64,000 nt of DNA, from positions 7,078,243-7,142,242 of the forward strand of contig CP093829.1 in assembly GCA_033063855.1 (NCBI GenBank), read 5' to 3'. This DNA comes from Smittia aterrima. Its lineage: Eukaryota; Arthropoda; Insecta; Diptera; Chironomidae. Every line of letters starts with the position of its first letter. The first letter of the stretch is position 1. Made by a program: the position numbers and the translations under genes. This document shows, piece by piece, positions 47,044 to 57,927 of this stretch. The notes below the pieces were generated by a model that had not been told where the DNA came from, searched no databases, and saw nothing but the letters and a program-made list of their open reading frames with translations.

Positions 47044-47599
47044 AATTTTTATCTTTATCTAAAAAAGAAAATAAAGTTAAAATAAAATTTCCAAAAGGAA
47101 AATAATGCGAGCTAGTGATGTTACCTCTTTGAGTGTTCAGAATAAAATGAGACAAGCGGTAGCAAAAGTTTTCCTTTTCTCCTTTTATTAGTATTTTTAT
47201 TTGAAGACAAATCCGTTTGCAAATTACAAAACTTCTAATCTCTAGAATAATTGTTACTGAAGAAAAATTTAAATAACTTCGTTGAAGGTGGCTAAACAGA
47301 AAATTTGCTTCAAGGAGATTATTGAACATGAATTCGGTGGTCAAAATGAATTTGTTAGTAAGTTGAAAAAGTTTGTACATTTTTTATTGATTTGATTGTC
47401 ATTCCAAACATTTTAAGCTGCAATTGAATTTGTTGAAAACGTTCCTCTGACGAGAGTGATGCCATGATAGTAGAAAACAATTCAACGGAAGTACAATGAA
47501 AGCCGAGGAAAATTGATCGAGGATGAAATCGAGATGAAGGGAAAGCAAATTTTTTTTTAATATAATCTTTATTTTCGTTTGAATCAAATGCTTTTTATT

Positions 47600-49111
47600 T
47601 TAAATTCTTTCGATAATCTCTAGCGAAGTATAATTCTTGGTCCTAATTTCTTCGATTTCCTTTCTGTCAACTCCTTTCAATTTCCAAACTTTCAGTCTTT
47701 CAAACTTTCTTTTCATTGATTTCAACATTATAAAGTTTTCTTCATTGATTGAGTCGAGACTAAGATTTGTTACTTTCGGCATTGAATCAAACAGAAATTT
47801 TAGAGTAGCCGCGCTAGGCCAGTTAAGCAAAGTCAGTTCAGTGATTGAGTTTGATATATTAATTGGAACTCCATTCTCAAGAAAAGCCTCAGAACACTTG
47901 AGGCTGAAGTTTTTCAGTTTTGGCATTTTCATGATCACGTCAAAGGTTTCTCTGTCAATAACTAGTCCTGGGAGCATCAAGTTTTCGAGATAATCGCTTT
48001 GTGACTTAATGAAGTTCTGAAAGTTGGTGCAACAAAAAATATCACTCTCAATGAAAACTCCTATTATCAAACTCTTGAGCTTGAATTGAAACTGTTTCCA
48101 AGATTCATCTTCGAATAATTGAATTAAGATTCCTGAAGAAAGTTGAAGACTTGTTAATTTGTCAAAGTTTTTGAGCATTTTTGTTAAAATATCTTTGCTA
48201 ATTTTTCCATAAAAGTCTGTCAAATTAAGTTCTTCGATAGCATCAGAGTCTAACAAAAAATTAGCCAAATAATCGCCAAAGCTTTCAACGGTGAAATGAT
48301 GCATTTTAAGTTTTTTCAGTTTTGGAAACTTTAAAGCTCCGAAAGACTCACTCTCAGAAGATGGATATTCGAATGGAAGGAAGCCAAAGTCCGAAACAGA
48401 AATGCTTTCAACTGTTGCTTCGATTGCTGATAACAATTTCCACAGATCAAGTTTTTTTCTAAAATAAACATTATCGAGTGAAACATTTTTCCATTCGTGA
48501 GCCTTACTATGTAAAAAATCAAGTTCTGAATTGGTCACGTAGTCGCCGATCATTCCATTTCCTTCTTTTAATATCACGAGGCTTCGTTTGACTTCAATAT
48601 TCTGATACAGTCTCGAGCTGTTCTTCAGCAAATTGTAATCTTCCGAATCACATTTATCATAAAACACAACTGTAATCTTCATTAGGTCTTTCGACGGACC
48701 GATGTAGTAGATTGGACTGAAATCTGATCCCCTAATAAGATCTTCTGTATTTTCTAGCGTTCGATTCTTTCCATAAACAACTTGAATCTTTTTCATGAGA
48801 AGTTTCGACGAAGCGATGAAGTTGTAATAACTTGGGCTCACTTCTGAAGCTGTTATCAAATCTTTTCCGCTTAAATGTTCTAAGATCATCTCAGGAATGC
48901 CGAGAAAGCGTGAGAAATACTCTAAAGGATCCATGTTAGTCATCAGCTCAGATAATTTAACGATTTTCTTGTTTGGCTCTCCATCCAAAACTTCTGGTTC
49001 TTCTGCTTTTGTTTCATCATTTGCCTTGTTATAAACGATTGGAACTTCAATGGAAGTTTTTCGCTTCAATGAAATTTCCTTAGTAGCTATTGGTGCTGGG
49101 CTTTTCTCCAT
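47600..49111 (-). CDS. F-box/LRR-like protein, copy C
   Basis: Intronless, 503 residues, colinear with copy B from MEKSPAPIATKEISLKRKTS to YTSLEIIERI. The F-box-like segment reads LGIPEMILEHLSGKDLITAS. The leucine-rich C-terminal half carries small indels relative to B (for example an extra loop around IESDIFCCTNFQNF). Differences are spread over the whole protein, denser in the LRR part. This is the outermost member of the tandem array and appears fully intact. Insects often carry such lineage-specific F-box/LRR expansions, and specific functions are rarely known. Confidence 0.82.
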   Translation of the reverse strand: MEKSPAPIATKEISLKRKTSIEVPIVYNKANDETKAEEPEVLDGEPNKKIVKLSELMTNMDPLEYFSRFLGIPEMILEHLSGKDLITASEVSPSYYNFIASSKLLMKKIQVVYGKNRTLENTEDLIRGSDFSPIYYIGPSKDLMKITVVFYDKCDSEDYNLLKNSSRLYQNIEVKRSLVILKEGNGMIGDYVTNSELDFLHSKAHEWKNVSLDNVYFRKKLDLWKLLSAIEATVESISVSDFGFLPFEYPSSESESFGALKFPKLKKLKMHHFTVESFGDYLANFLLDSDAIEELNLTDFYGKISKDILTKMLKNFDKLTSLQLSSGILIQLFEDESWKQFQFKLKSLIIGVFIESDIFCCTNFQNFIKSQSDYLENLMLPGLVIDRETFDVIMKMPKLKNFSLKCSEAFLENGVPINISNSITELTLLNWPSAATLKFLFDSMPKVTNLSLDSINEENFIMLKSMKRKFERLKVWKLKGVDRKEIEEIRTKNYTSLEIIERI

Positions 49112-51916
49112 AATCTTTATCTTTATCTAAAAGGAAAAAAGAATTCAAATAAAAATTCCAGAAGAAAAACAATGCGACCTGTTGATGTTACCTCTTTGAA
49201 TGTTCAAAACGAAATGAGACAAGCTGTGAAAAAGTTTTCCTTTTAGTGAAATTTTTTTCCTTCAAATGATTTGCTGCTTCTAACGTCTTGTTTGAATTCT
49301 GAGATTATAACTTGAAAATTCCAACTCGAAAATAAATTCAAATTCGAAGCGCTTTTCAGTTCAGCCGGTAAAAAGTTTCAAATTTCATAAATTTAGAAAA
49401 ATCTTTCAAAACCCAGTTAAATTAATTTTCGTATTGAAAATATTGATAAAAGTATTTTATGAAAAAAAATATTTTATTTAATTTCATTTAAAAAATTTAT
49501 TTTTTTCTTTTGTTTTAAAATTTCTCCAATTTCAGTTTCGCTTGTTTCAAGCCTTTGAAACTTTTTCTCATGATTTCATCATCCTCTCATGTTCCTAAAA
49601 AATTAGAGACCAAAGAAGAAGAGTCCAAGAATGCAAAAAATTATTGTGCACGAGACAGTTCCAGTCTTCGACATTGCGCATGGTATTTGCTGTGTCTGAA
49701 GAATTATTCTGCGCGTTTGTAAAACTTTGAATGTAATCCCCAGAATGCAAATGAACGAAAAAGAAGAAAACTTGATTTTGTATATGAGAAGGGTTGATTT
49801 ATTTCGCAATATTCGAAAACAAGTTTTGAGAGCGAAAGTCGTCTAACGAACCCCATTCTTCAGACGTTTCAAAAGGTTTCAGGAAATTCTTAAATAAAAC
49901 GTTAATTGAATTAACGCGAGTAGTCGTGAGTTACAAAATGTTTTGAGTGACAATTCGGCACATTTGATGTCAACAAATTGCTCGTCAAGCCAATCAGCAA
50001 ATTAGACAAACCAGCAGTCTCGTTTTTACTATCGTTCTCCTCAAGAGAAGTCTGCTCATCGCTAACCGGCATTTGTTTCAGAGAAAATTTCTCACGTTTC
50101 AGTTACGATCCGACTGCTCAACTGATCGGAGATATTTTAACTCGTCGTCATCTCGTGTGTATAGTTTTGTGATTACAAAAGGTGCTGAACGCTCATTATC
50201 CCGAATAAAATTTAAATTAAATGTCCAAGAAGAAAAAGTGTTTTAAATGAAATTGTCGAGTTTTTTTTTCTCCGTGGGCAACAATTTACTCTTTTTTTTT
50301 GTTCTGAAAGTGTTTCCACGCCGAAATATTTTTTTATCAGTTTGACACATAAAATCAAAATCATATCTGAAATGTCGCTATCTATTAGTGTAAAATCAAA
50401 ACTTTATCAATGAATGTGTAAGCACGCAATTGATTGAAAATCAATTCTCAGCCTTGCTCTGAATTAAGTTAAAAAAAAACTCCCGTCGACAGTTTCAATC
50501 ATCAACGAATATTGAATAAGAAGAAAACTTGTCTGCTAAGCTTATTAAGGATTTTTGGTATTTTCCTTAAATTGCTTTTGTATCATGAAATTATTGTTTG
50601 CTCATCAATTAACAAGCTGTTCAAGCAAAGACGCAGCGGAATTTTATTTATTGGGCGTGAAGACAAACAGAGTTTGTTATGTGACGCTAATAATTTCTTC
50701 AAAGCTCTTAGTTGCATCAATGTCAAGCAAGCAAATAATTGCGAAACGATAATAGCTCTGACGCACCAGTTGAACCCCCAAAAATAAATCCACGACAACA
50801 TGTTTGATAAGGTGGCTCTCTATTCATTCACACGACAGGAAGAATGTGTACAAACAATTGATAAGAGAGAAATATTTGATAATGCACGTCAAATTAAAAA
50901 GCCATAGATCAAATAAGAGCGCACGTTTATTTGCTAACGAGAATCAATTCGCGGCAGTGATTTCCTTTATTAAGAAGAAAAACTCACGAGTTTACTTTCG
51001 CGCGCTGTAAACAAAAATCACATGGCTCATCGATTTTCCAGTTTTCACTTCACAACAAAGAAGAAGAGAAGAGAAAAATACTCGAGTCGAGGAGAAAAAA
51101 GTGAGAGAAGGAAACTTTTAGTTTGTCGCAGGCCGTTCACGTGAAACAATGTTCAGTTATTTCGAGTGTCGTTCGCGCAATATTTTATTGATTCCGATTT
51201 AGTTGTTTATCAAATATCAATCGACAAATAAACAAAATGTTAATTGATTCAAGCAGCAATAATGAACGATAACAAAATCTTCATATAAAATTTATTTGAT
51301 GAATTTAAACTGTGGCTGAGGTGAGAATTGATTGAGAATTAAGAGCACGCGTTAGAGTTGGTGTGTGAAATGGACGGAAACTATTGCATAAGCAAATTAA
51401 AAGGTCTTGGACGTCATGGATGTAGGAAGAAAATATTCATTCTTCTTCTTGTTTTTATTGAAGGCTTTTTCGTTTTCTCCTTCCCTTTCGTCTCGAACAA
51501 TTCAAATGATTTTCTCATAAGAATTTATGTTTCGTCACGCGCCTTAAGCACTGTTTTCTCCGAAAATGGATTGAGAGCTCTTAACAATCTCTCGAATTCA
51601 TCAAATTAGACTTATCAGTTATTGCCTTGAAAATGAGAATCATTATCAATATTGCCAAAAAACAGACTTTTTTCTAGGTCAAATGCTTGTGCGTAACATT
51701 TAATCAGCTGTTGAAGATACTTTTTCTTATCGGTAATTGTTTGGTTCATCCCAATGAGTAACATTTTCGAAATTATCTTTTCAGACGTTTCATCTTTTTG
51801 ATTCAATCGACAGCCGAACTGAAGTTATGCCCAATTGATTAAAAAATACACGAGAATAAAACTAAGTAATCGCTGAAGTCACTCAGGTCAGAGTCAATAT
51901 CAAAGATTTTATTAAA
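49112..51916. other. Intergenic; no convincing gene
   Basis: The first 150 nt continue the duplicated 5' flank of the F-box genes. A minus-strand micro-ORF at 49603-49674 would encode 23 residues with a hydrophobic core (MSKTGTVSCTIIFCILGLFF), and I cannot say whether it is translated. Other frames at 49978, 50512 and 51358 (+) have no motif. 51160-51910 is probably the upstream region of the transporter gene. Confidence 0.35.
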
Positions 51917-53620
51917 ATGGGTAAGCGAGTTGATTAAACTCTACACAGTTGACAGTTAATTAAGTTCTGTTTTTGATTTAGGGTCGGGTGATAAGAAGAC
52001 GAAAGATGATGAAGTGTCGGTGGGACTCAAGAGAGAGATGGGACTTGTCGCAGCCATAAATGTAATCCTTGGAGTGATGATTGGCTCAGGGATTTTCATT
52101 TCACCGCAGGCAGCGCTCCATTACTCTGGAAGTATCGGAGCTTGCTTAATCGTTTGGATCGCGTGTGGAGTGATTTCTTTATTGGGAGCTCTTTGCTTTG
52201 CAGAACTTGGATGTCTCGTGCCTCGAAGTGGAGCCGAATATGTTTATCTCATTGAAGCATTCGCAAAAACAAACAAATTTTGGGGGCCACTTCCGAGCTT
52301 CGTCTGTGCTTGGGTTTATGTAAGAAGCGAATTATCAAAGAAATTATTTTTAATAACGAAGATTATTTATTTTAGGTGATGGTACTTCGGCCAGCAGAGA
52401 TCGCAGTTATTATTCTTACTTTCGCTGAATATTCAATTCAACCATTCCACAGTTTGATTGGTTTGGAGGAAATGAGCGAGACTGATAGAAAACATATCAC
52501 AAAGCTGGTTGCTCTATTAGCATTAGGTGAGCTCTCATCTTCTTTCAAATAATTTTTTTAATCGTCAACGAATCTTCCTCAGGCATCATAACATATATCA
52601 ACCTCGTCAGTGTTAAACTCTACGTAAAAATTAATAACATTTTCGGTGCCTGTAAAGTCTTTGCTTGCTTGATCGTCATTTGCGGAGGAATCTATGAGCT
52701 CGCAATTGGCAACACCAAAAACTTGCAAAGTGGATTTGAGGGAACAAACTTGAACTTTGGATTTATCGCTCTTGCATTTTACAATGGACTCTGGAGTTAT
52801 GATGGATGGAGCTCAGTAACGACGATTACTGAGGAAATCAAAAGCCCAGAAAAGTAAGAATAAGAAAAAAAAGTTTAAAGCAAAAAATTAATCTCAAAAC
52901 TTTTATTTTAGAAATATTCCACGATCGATTTCAATCGCAGTTCCTATCGTTACTGGACTTTATGTCTTCATGAACATCGCTTACATGACAGTTTTGAACA
53001 AGGAAGAAATGATTGAGTCATCAGCAGTAGGACTTTCGTTTGGCGATCGAGTTCTCGGTCCTTTCTCTTTCTTGATTCCTCTTGGTGTGGCTCTTTCCAC
53101 TTTCGGATGTGCCTTGTCAATTCAATTTGGCTGCACCAGACTTTGCTACGTTTCTGCAAAAGAAAATCACATGCCCGAGCCTTTGAGCTACATTCACGTG
53201 ACCAGATCAACTCCAGCGCCAGCAGTTTTCCTTCAAGGATTCCTGGCTTTGATCTTTTTGCTTGTTGGAGATATTTCTGCTCTTATCGAATTCGCATCTT
53301 TCTTGATTTGGTTCTTCTACGGAACTGCGATGGTTGCTCTTCTCACGATGAGGAAAACCCACGCACACGTTCATCGACCATACAAAGTGCCAATTTTTCT
53401 ACCGATTTTCACTCTGCTCGTGGCGATTTTCTTGATATTAACCCCGATCATCAGCGATCCAGATATTAAATACCTCTCCGCGCTCGGATTCATTCTCAGC
53501 GGTGTCGTCTTCTACATTCCGTTCGTGTACTTGAAGAAACGACCTCGCGTCATGGATAAACTCACACATCTCATCCAACTTTTCTTCATGGTCGCCCCAA
53601 CAAACGAAAAGGAATCTTAA
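51917..53620 (+). CDS. SLC7/LAT-type amino-acid transporter, copy 1
   Basis: APC-superfamily exchanger of the light-chain (LAT/b0,+AT) group, a 12-helix plasma-membrane amino-acid antiporter. Exons 51917-51920, 51982-52319, 52376-52526, 52583-52853 and 52912-53620 give 490 residues. Exon 1 is only ATGG. TM1 carries the substrate-binding loop GSGIF (VMIGSGIFISPQAALHYSGS). Other family marks are CFAELGCLVPRSGAEY, YDGWSSVTTITEEIKSPEKN, RLCYVSAKENHMP and HRPYKVPIFLPIF. The TM3-TM4 loop (YSIQPFHSLIGLEEMSETDR) has no cysteine, although this loop normally supplies the disulphide to the SLC3 heavy chain. A near-identical copy lies at 59321-61020, including the 3' UTR. Polyadenylation signal AATAAA near 53680. 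Confidence 0.93.
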
Positions 53621-53807
53621 GTGTAAAGATTCGTAACGCAATTATTAAACATATTTCTCATCGAAGGTCTATTAAAAGACAATAAATAATTTTAAGAAGC
53701 TTTTTAAATAAATCGTATTTTTATATTGAACTTTTTTAGATTTAGATTAGAAACAGAATACGTACCTACTTTCAGTCTACGCTGATCGAAGTACAAGACT
53801 TTTAAAA

Positions 53808-54001
53808 TTTAGCCAGACAAACGTGGAAAATTCAGTTCATCGTCTCACAAGCTCTAATTCGATCTGGAAGCGACTTTCCAAAATGAAATGTTCTCTGAGA
53901 AAAAAGCTCTCTAAACGACTCTGAGGTCGTATAAAAAGCCGCTTCTCGAAATTATTTTCATCAGTTCAATTCGAAAAAAGTTTTTAACAAGTCAATCCAA
54001 A
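53808..54001 (+). promoter_or_regulatory. Promoter of secreted-peptide gene 1
   Basis: TATAAAAAG at 53930-53938, about 70 nt before the start codon. The preceding 120 nt (ACGTGGAAAATTCAGTTCAT, GATCTGGAAGCGACTTTCC, TTCTCTGAGAAAAAAGCTCT) and the leader TCAGTTCAATTCGAAAAAAG are shared with peptide genes 2 and 3, so the family has a common TATA promoter. Confidence 0.75.
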
Positions 54002-54319
54002 ATGAGATTCCTCGTTGTCGTCATGCTCGTGATCATTGCGATCACAGGTAAGATTCATCTAAAAAAATTTGTAAAATTTCTTAACTAAACTAATTTTTAA
54101 TCTCAATTAGTTCCAACTTTTGGACAAGAAGAAGCTGGCTCTCCAGCTGGATCATTAGATGCATCAATGCTTCAGGAACTTCGCGAACTTCGCCAACTTT
54201 CAGGATCAGTACTCAAAATGGTTTCGCCACTAATAAAAGAAGCAACTGGTTTAGTAAAAGTTGTAAACCAAGTATTTGGAATAACTGTTGTACAATCTGT
54301 AGCTGAACAATCTGGTTAA
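54002..54319 (+). CDS. Small secreted peptide, family member 1
   Basis: Two exons, 54002-54047 and 54111-54319, give 84 residues; not in a long ORF because of the 63 nt intron. Exon 1 encodes the signal-peptide core MRFLVVVMLVIIAIT, and cleavage probably falls after TFG, leaving an N-terminal Gln. The mature part of about 65 residues starts QEEAGSPAGSLDASMLQELR and continues with amphipathic helical sequence (VSPLIKEATGLVKVVNQVFG) without cysteines. The same first exon, intron position and phase recur in two neighbours with unrelated-looking mature regions. I do not recognise the family. An antimicrobial, silk/salivary or seminal role is possible but is speculation. AATAAA lies near 54338. 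Confidence 0.8.
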
Positions 54320-54471
54320 ATGAAGAATTTTAAAATCAATAAAAACTTAAACTTCTGAGATTGAGAACGTTTTTTCTTTTTTGAAAAAGTTTCCATCTTT
54401 GCCTAATTCACGTTAAAACGACGTTCTAATCGCTTCGTATAGGAAAAACTAAAACCGTGTAACTTTGTATT

Positions 54472-55115
54472 TTAGTTTTCACCTGTTGAAACAAGTCTGT
54501 TCAAAAATATTTTCAACGAAGATGTATTGAATAAACGATCTAAATTCTTATATTGTTGCTCTGGGAACATTCAATCTATTTGTAACAAATCTATGATCAC
54601 CATTGGGTTGATTGGAATGGTGGATTTGGAAAGTTTTTTTTATTTATTTAATTCGACATCCGAGCGGTTTGGACCGACTTTTTTTTACAATCAGTCAGAA
54701 TAAATTTAGTTCATCAGCTCACAAGGAAGCAACTTTAAAGATGAAAATGTTTTCTGAAAAAAATAAAGTTGGCTAGCAACATAAAGTTTGAACAAAAAAT
54801 TTATTAATCAAATAAACTCAAGAAAAGTTTTTTTAACAAGTTTTAATTCAAAATTAATTTTTGTTCTTAATCTTTGCGATCACAGTTAAATTTGGACTTG
54901 TCATATCATGATTTCTCTAACTCCTCAAATGTTACAAAACCTGATTATGTTGGATGTGATGTCCTTGAAATTATTTCATTTACGTAGGCCATTCACACTA
55001 AGGAGAAGATCACGTTGTGAAACTAATTAAACTGATAGTTCCCACCTGTTGAAACAAGTGTGTTTGCCATAACGAAAATTGCTGATACGCGTTATTGTAG
55101 ATATATTTGATCTGA
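54472..55115. repeat. Repeated spacer blocks and decayed peptide copy
   Basis: 54472-54600 matches 58030-58150. 54700-54900 is a decayed peptide unit: leader ACTCAAGAAAAGTTTTTTTA, then GCGATCACAG of the exon 1 end, but no start codon or frame. 54915-55060 matches 58340-58500. The phrase CACCTGTTGAAACAAG, which marks each spacer, occurs at 54480 and 55044 here and also near 56088, 58039, 58475 and 58939, usually followed by GATACGCGTTATTGTCGATA. Confidence 0.65.
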
Positions 55116-55208
55116 AAATATTTCTTTTATTTTCACTCTCTTTGCTGAAAGTGGGATTAGTTTGAAGAGCTTTTTTGGATCTTGGTTTCACATTTAAGAT
55201 AAATATCG
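55108..55208 (-). pseudogene. Fragment of the Ser-rich gene (61.3 kb)
   Basis: Translates on the minus strand as ILNVKPRSKKALQTNPTFS with following ENKRNIFRSN. This matches IFNVKPRIIKALQTNLTLS and EIKQNIFEV in the C-terminal half of the intact gene at 61307-61852. No N-terminal part is present. Located between peptide genes 1 and 2, it shows that block duplication carried this gene along. Confidence 0.7.
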
Positions 55209-55214
55209 TCGTAC

Positions 55215-55420
55215 AAGACTTTTTAAAATTAGACACACTAACGTGGAAAATTTAGTTCATCATCCCACAAGCCCCAATTCGATCTGGAAGCGACTTTCCA
55301 TAAATAAGTTCTCTGAGAAAAAAGCTCTTTAAACGACTCTAAACTTGTATAAAGAGGCGGTTTCTCGAAATTATTTTCATCAGTTCAATTCAAGAAAAGT
55401 TTTTAACAAGTCAATCCAAA
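55215..55420 (+). promoter_or_regulatory. Promoter of secreted-peptide gene 2
   Basis: TATAAAG at 55348-55354 and the same upstream phrases as gene 1 (CTAACGTGGAAAATTTAGTT, GATCTGGAAGCGACTTTCC), with leader TTCAAGAAAAGTTTTTAACA. Confidence 0.75.
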
Positions 55421-55757
55421 ATGAGATTCCTCGTTGTCGTCATGCTCGTGATCATTGCGATCACAGGTAAGTTTCGTCTTAAAAATTTGTGTAAATTTTC
55501 ACAACTAAAATATTTTTTAAACTTAATTAGTTCCTACTTCTGGGCAAATTTCCGGACCACCAGGGCATCCAACTGAACCACCTAAAGGCGGAAATGGTTG
55601 TCCTCTCCAGGAACTAGTCGATTTTATTACGTCTCTAGTAAAGACAATCCTTGGTTTATTAGGAAGCTTAGTAGGAGGCTTAACAGGAAGTTTGGTAAGC
55701 TTAGCAGAAGGCACAACAGAAGGAGCTAGTGTATCAGTAGGAGCAGCACTTGGATGA
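55421..55757 (+). CDS. Small secreted peptide, family member 2
   Basis: Exons 55421-55466 and 55531-55757 (64 nt intron) give 90 residues. The signal core MRFLVVVMLVIIAIT is identical to member 1. The mature region differs entirely: QISGPPGHPTEPPKGGNGCP, then a Gly/Leu/Ser-rich hydrophobic stretch (SLVKTILGLLGSLVGGLTGS, then LVSLAEGTTEGASV) ending ALG. It contains a single cysteine, which would allow dimerisation. The Gly-Leu pattern with sparse Lys resembles membrane-active peptides in composition only. It shares GPPG and the ILGLLG motif with member 3, so 2 and 3 are the closer pair. AATAAA near 55795. Confidence 0.8.
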
Positions 55758-56277
55758 GGAGTTTACCTTTATAAAATGAGGATATTTGAATTCAATAAAA
55801 ATTTGAACTTCCGAAATTAAAAACATTTCTTGAAAAATTTACAGCTTCGTCTAAATTGATTCTTATCGCTTTGTTTAAATTTATAAAATATATGAGCCAC
55901 GCATACAATATTATGTTTGAAGTGATTCAATTGAACTTATTTTATCTATTCTCAATCTGCTAGTAGACTTATTTACTCGGTTAACTTTGGCTGTTAAAAT
56001 AAATTTAAAATCTGTGAATTTAAAAGAATGAGGCCACGAGAATGAGTCGAGAACATCATGTTGTAAAGCTAATTAAACTTTTAGTTTCCACCTGTTGGAA
56101 CAAGCGTATTTGCCTCGACAAAAATTGATGATACGCGTTATTGTCGATATATTTGATCTGGGAAGGGACGTGCCGTTTCGTCCAAATATATTTATTTTTA
56201 TAATTTTGCAATAAATTATTTAAATTTAAACTACCAATCGAAAGCAAAATCTGAAATTAAATATCAATAAAAAGTGA
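55758..56277. other. Spacer with one repeated block
   Basis: No gene. 56082-56175 carries another copy of the spacer block (CACCTGTTGGAACAAG, GATACGCGTTATTGTCGATA). The last 14 nt, TCAATAAAAAGTGA at 56264-56277, are one target-site copy of the adjoining retroelement. Confidence 0.55.
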
Positions 56278-56984
56278 GATAGATAGATAGATAGATACAA
56301 TTAAGGGCCCGGACTAACCCTGTTTTACCAGACGGTTGCCCGGCCATCACCCAGAGGTGCCCTCGGACATATCCTTGGGTCCTTCAGGAGAAGGCATCCA
56401 GGGGTGATCCCACCCCCTTGATGCTTACCCTTTGCCTTCCACAACGTCGTTTTTCTCGCCGCCAGAAAGGCCATCCATCATTTTCACAGGAATTGGGTAG
56501 GGAAGAGGAAGGAGGGAGCTCCGTCGCCTACGTCCACAGTGTGGTTCGGTTCATTCGGAGAGAAATGCTCTGAAGCTGAAACTTTCCCTATTAACAGTCA
56601 TGACCCTTTGAGTTCCTTGAAACTCAAATTAACGCATTGCGCACTCTCAATAACAACACTTCAATGAGTGGGACATGTTTTTCTGTCGTGCCGCAGTAGT
56701 GTTCGACCGCCGTCAACAATGCGCCGTTGACTGCAATGAGTCTACTAATCTACCTGCTCATGACGTCACAACCATCTATCGTTGGAGTACATGAGAGCGA
56801 ACCTGACTGTACACAAGTACTTGTTCCATTTTCATCCCATTCTAACCGTCCAAGAGAATAACTCTTTGAAGACTTTTTTCTTGCCCAAGGCTGGGATCGA
56901 ACTTCTGCCCTAACACTCGTTGAGAATGTAGATACAAAATGCTCGTCCCATTACCACTAGGCCGTCACAGTCTGGAACACGGTT
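56278..56984 (-). mobile_element. tRNA-derived SINE-like retroelement, complete, 707 bp
   Basis: Flanked by direct repeats TCAATAAAAAGTGA (56264-56277) and TCAATAAAAAATGA (56985-56998), 13 of 14 identical, as expected of a target-site duplication. On the minus strand the head has a pol III A-box-like CGGCCTAGTGG (near 56965) and a B-box GTTCGATCCC (near 56893). The tail ends in a (TATC)n microsatellite (56278-56296). The body is clearly more GC-rich than its surroundings and has no long ORF, so it would depend on a LINE partner in trans. At 707 bp it is long for a SINE; a composite or LINE-derived 3' half is likely. The family is not recognised. Confidence 0.8.
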
Positions 56985-57514
56985 TCAATAAAAAATGACT
57001 TACGATAAGAACTATAAACGACGTGCATTCCTTAAAAAGAGAAATCTCTTTTCTTGATAACTGAGAGAGATATGAATATTTCATTTCCTTTTTTCGACAA
57101 TTTTCACTTTTGAAACATGAAAAAATGATTGGGAAATATTTTACCTTATTATCTCAGTAGTTTTCCTTTCAACACTGTTTAAGAAACAACTCTAACAATC
57201 GGAAATTTCTCTTATCATTTGAATCGCCTGTAGAAAGCCTTTTTGTCTTAGTCCGAGATATCTTCTCGAACATTTGAAGATCGATCTCCACATTACGAAT
57301 CTTTCAAAACTGTGTATGATATCTGGTCAGATTTTAGAGAAACTCTTGCCAGATTTTTGCTGAACTCTGTCGCAGAAGCTCTGATTTTCGGAGTTTTTCC
57401 GTGAACAAAGTTTTTCCACTGATCTGAGATTGAAGTATTTAAAAAATTATTTACAACTACGCTGATACAACCAAAATCCTTTTTGAAATTATTCATTCAA
57501 ACAAAGTTCTGCAA

Positions 57515-57663
57515 GCCCCAATTCGATCTATAAGCGACTTTTAAAATGAAATGTTCTCTGGAAAAAAGCTCTTTAAACAATTCGAAACTGGTATAAAAAG
57601 CCGCTTCACGAAGTTATTTTCATCAGTTCAACTCAAGAAAAGTTTTAAACAAGTCAATCCAAA
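57515..57663 (+). promoter_or_regulatory. Promoter of secreted-peptide gene 3
   Basis: TATAAAAAG at 57594-57602 and the family upstream phrases (CAAGCCCCAATTCGATCT, AAGCGACTTTTAAAATGAAA, CAACTCAAGAAAAGTTTTAA). The 57.0-57.5 kb stretch before it holds no recognised gene. Confidence 0.7.
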
Positions 57664-57927
57664 ATGAGATTCCTCGTTGTCATCGCGCTCGTGATCATTG
57701 CGATCACAGGTAAGATTCATCTTAAAAATTTTGTAAAATTTCACAACTAAATTATTTTCTAAACTTAAATAGCTTCTGTTTCTGGGCAACTCTTCGGACC
57801 ACCAGGAATAGCTGTGGGTGAACCAAATCCAAATGGACCATCTTTTCTGAGAGATATAGTCGGTTTCATTATTTTTCTATTAAACAAAATCCTTGGTTTA
57901 TTAGGAGGCTTATTAGGAGGACCTTAG
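57664..57927 (+). CDS. Small secreted peptide, family member 3
   Basis: Exons 57664-57709 and 57773-57927 (63 nt intron) give 66 residues. The signal core MRFLVVIALVIIAIT differs from the others at two residues. The mature part begins QLFGPPGIAVGEPNPNGPSF and ends in a strongly hydrophobic Gly/Leu segment (DIVGFIIFLLNKILGLLGGL, LGGP). Compared with member 2 it lacks the Ser/Thr-rich C-terminal extension because a stop falls directly after LGGP. No cysteine in the mature part. An AATAAA follows at about 57980. Function unknown; placed by its shared promoter and first exon. Confidence 0.78.

Noticed and set aside
49603..49674. 23-residue hydrophobic micro-ORF on the minus strand
   Set aside because: Resembles a small membrane peptide, but there is no paralogue or codon evidence; left as a note in the gap entry.
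51358..51609. 83-residue ORF upstream of transporter copy 1
   Set aside because: No homology or splice link, and its C-terminal part is simple Ser/Asn-rich sequence.
53808..53930. NF-κB (Relish) sites in the peptide promoters, which would support an immune role
   Set aside because: GGAAAGTCGCTTCC and GGAAAATTCA are only partial matches; I could not find a clean GGG-type κB site, so no immune claim is based on it.
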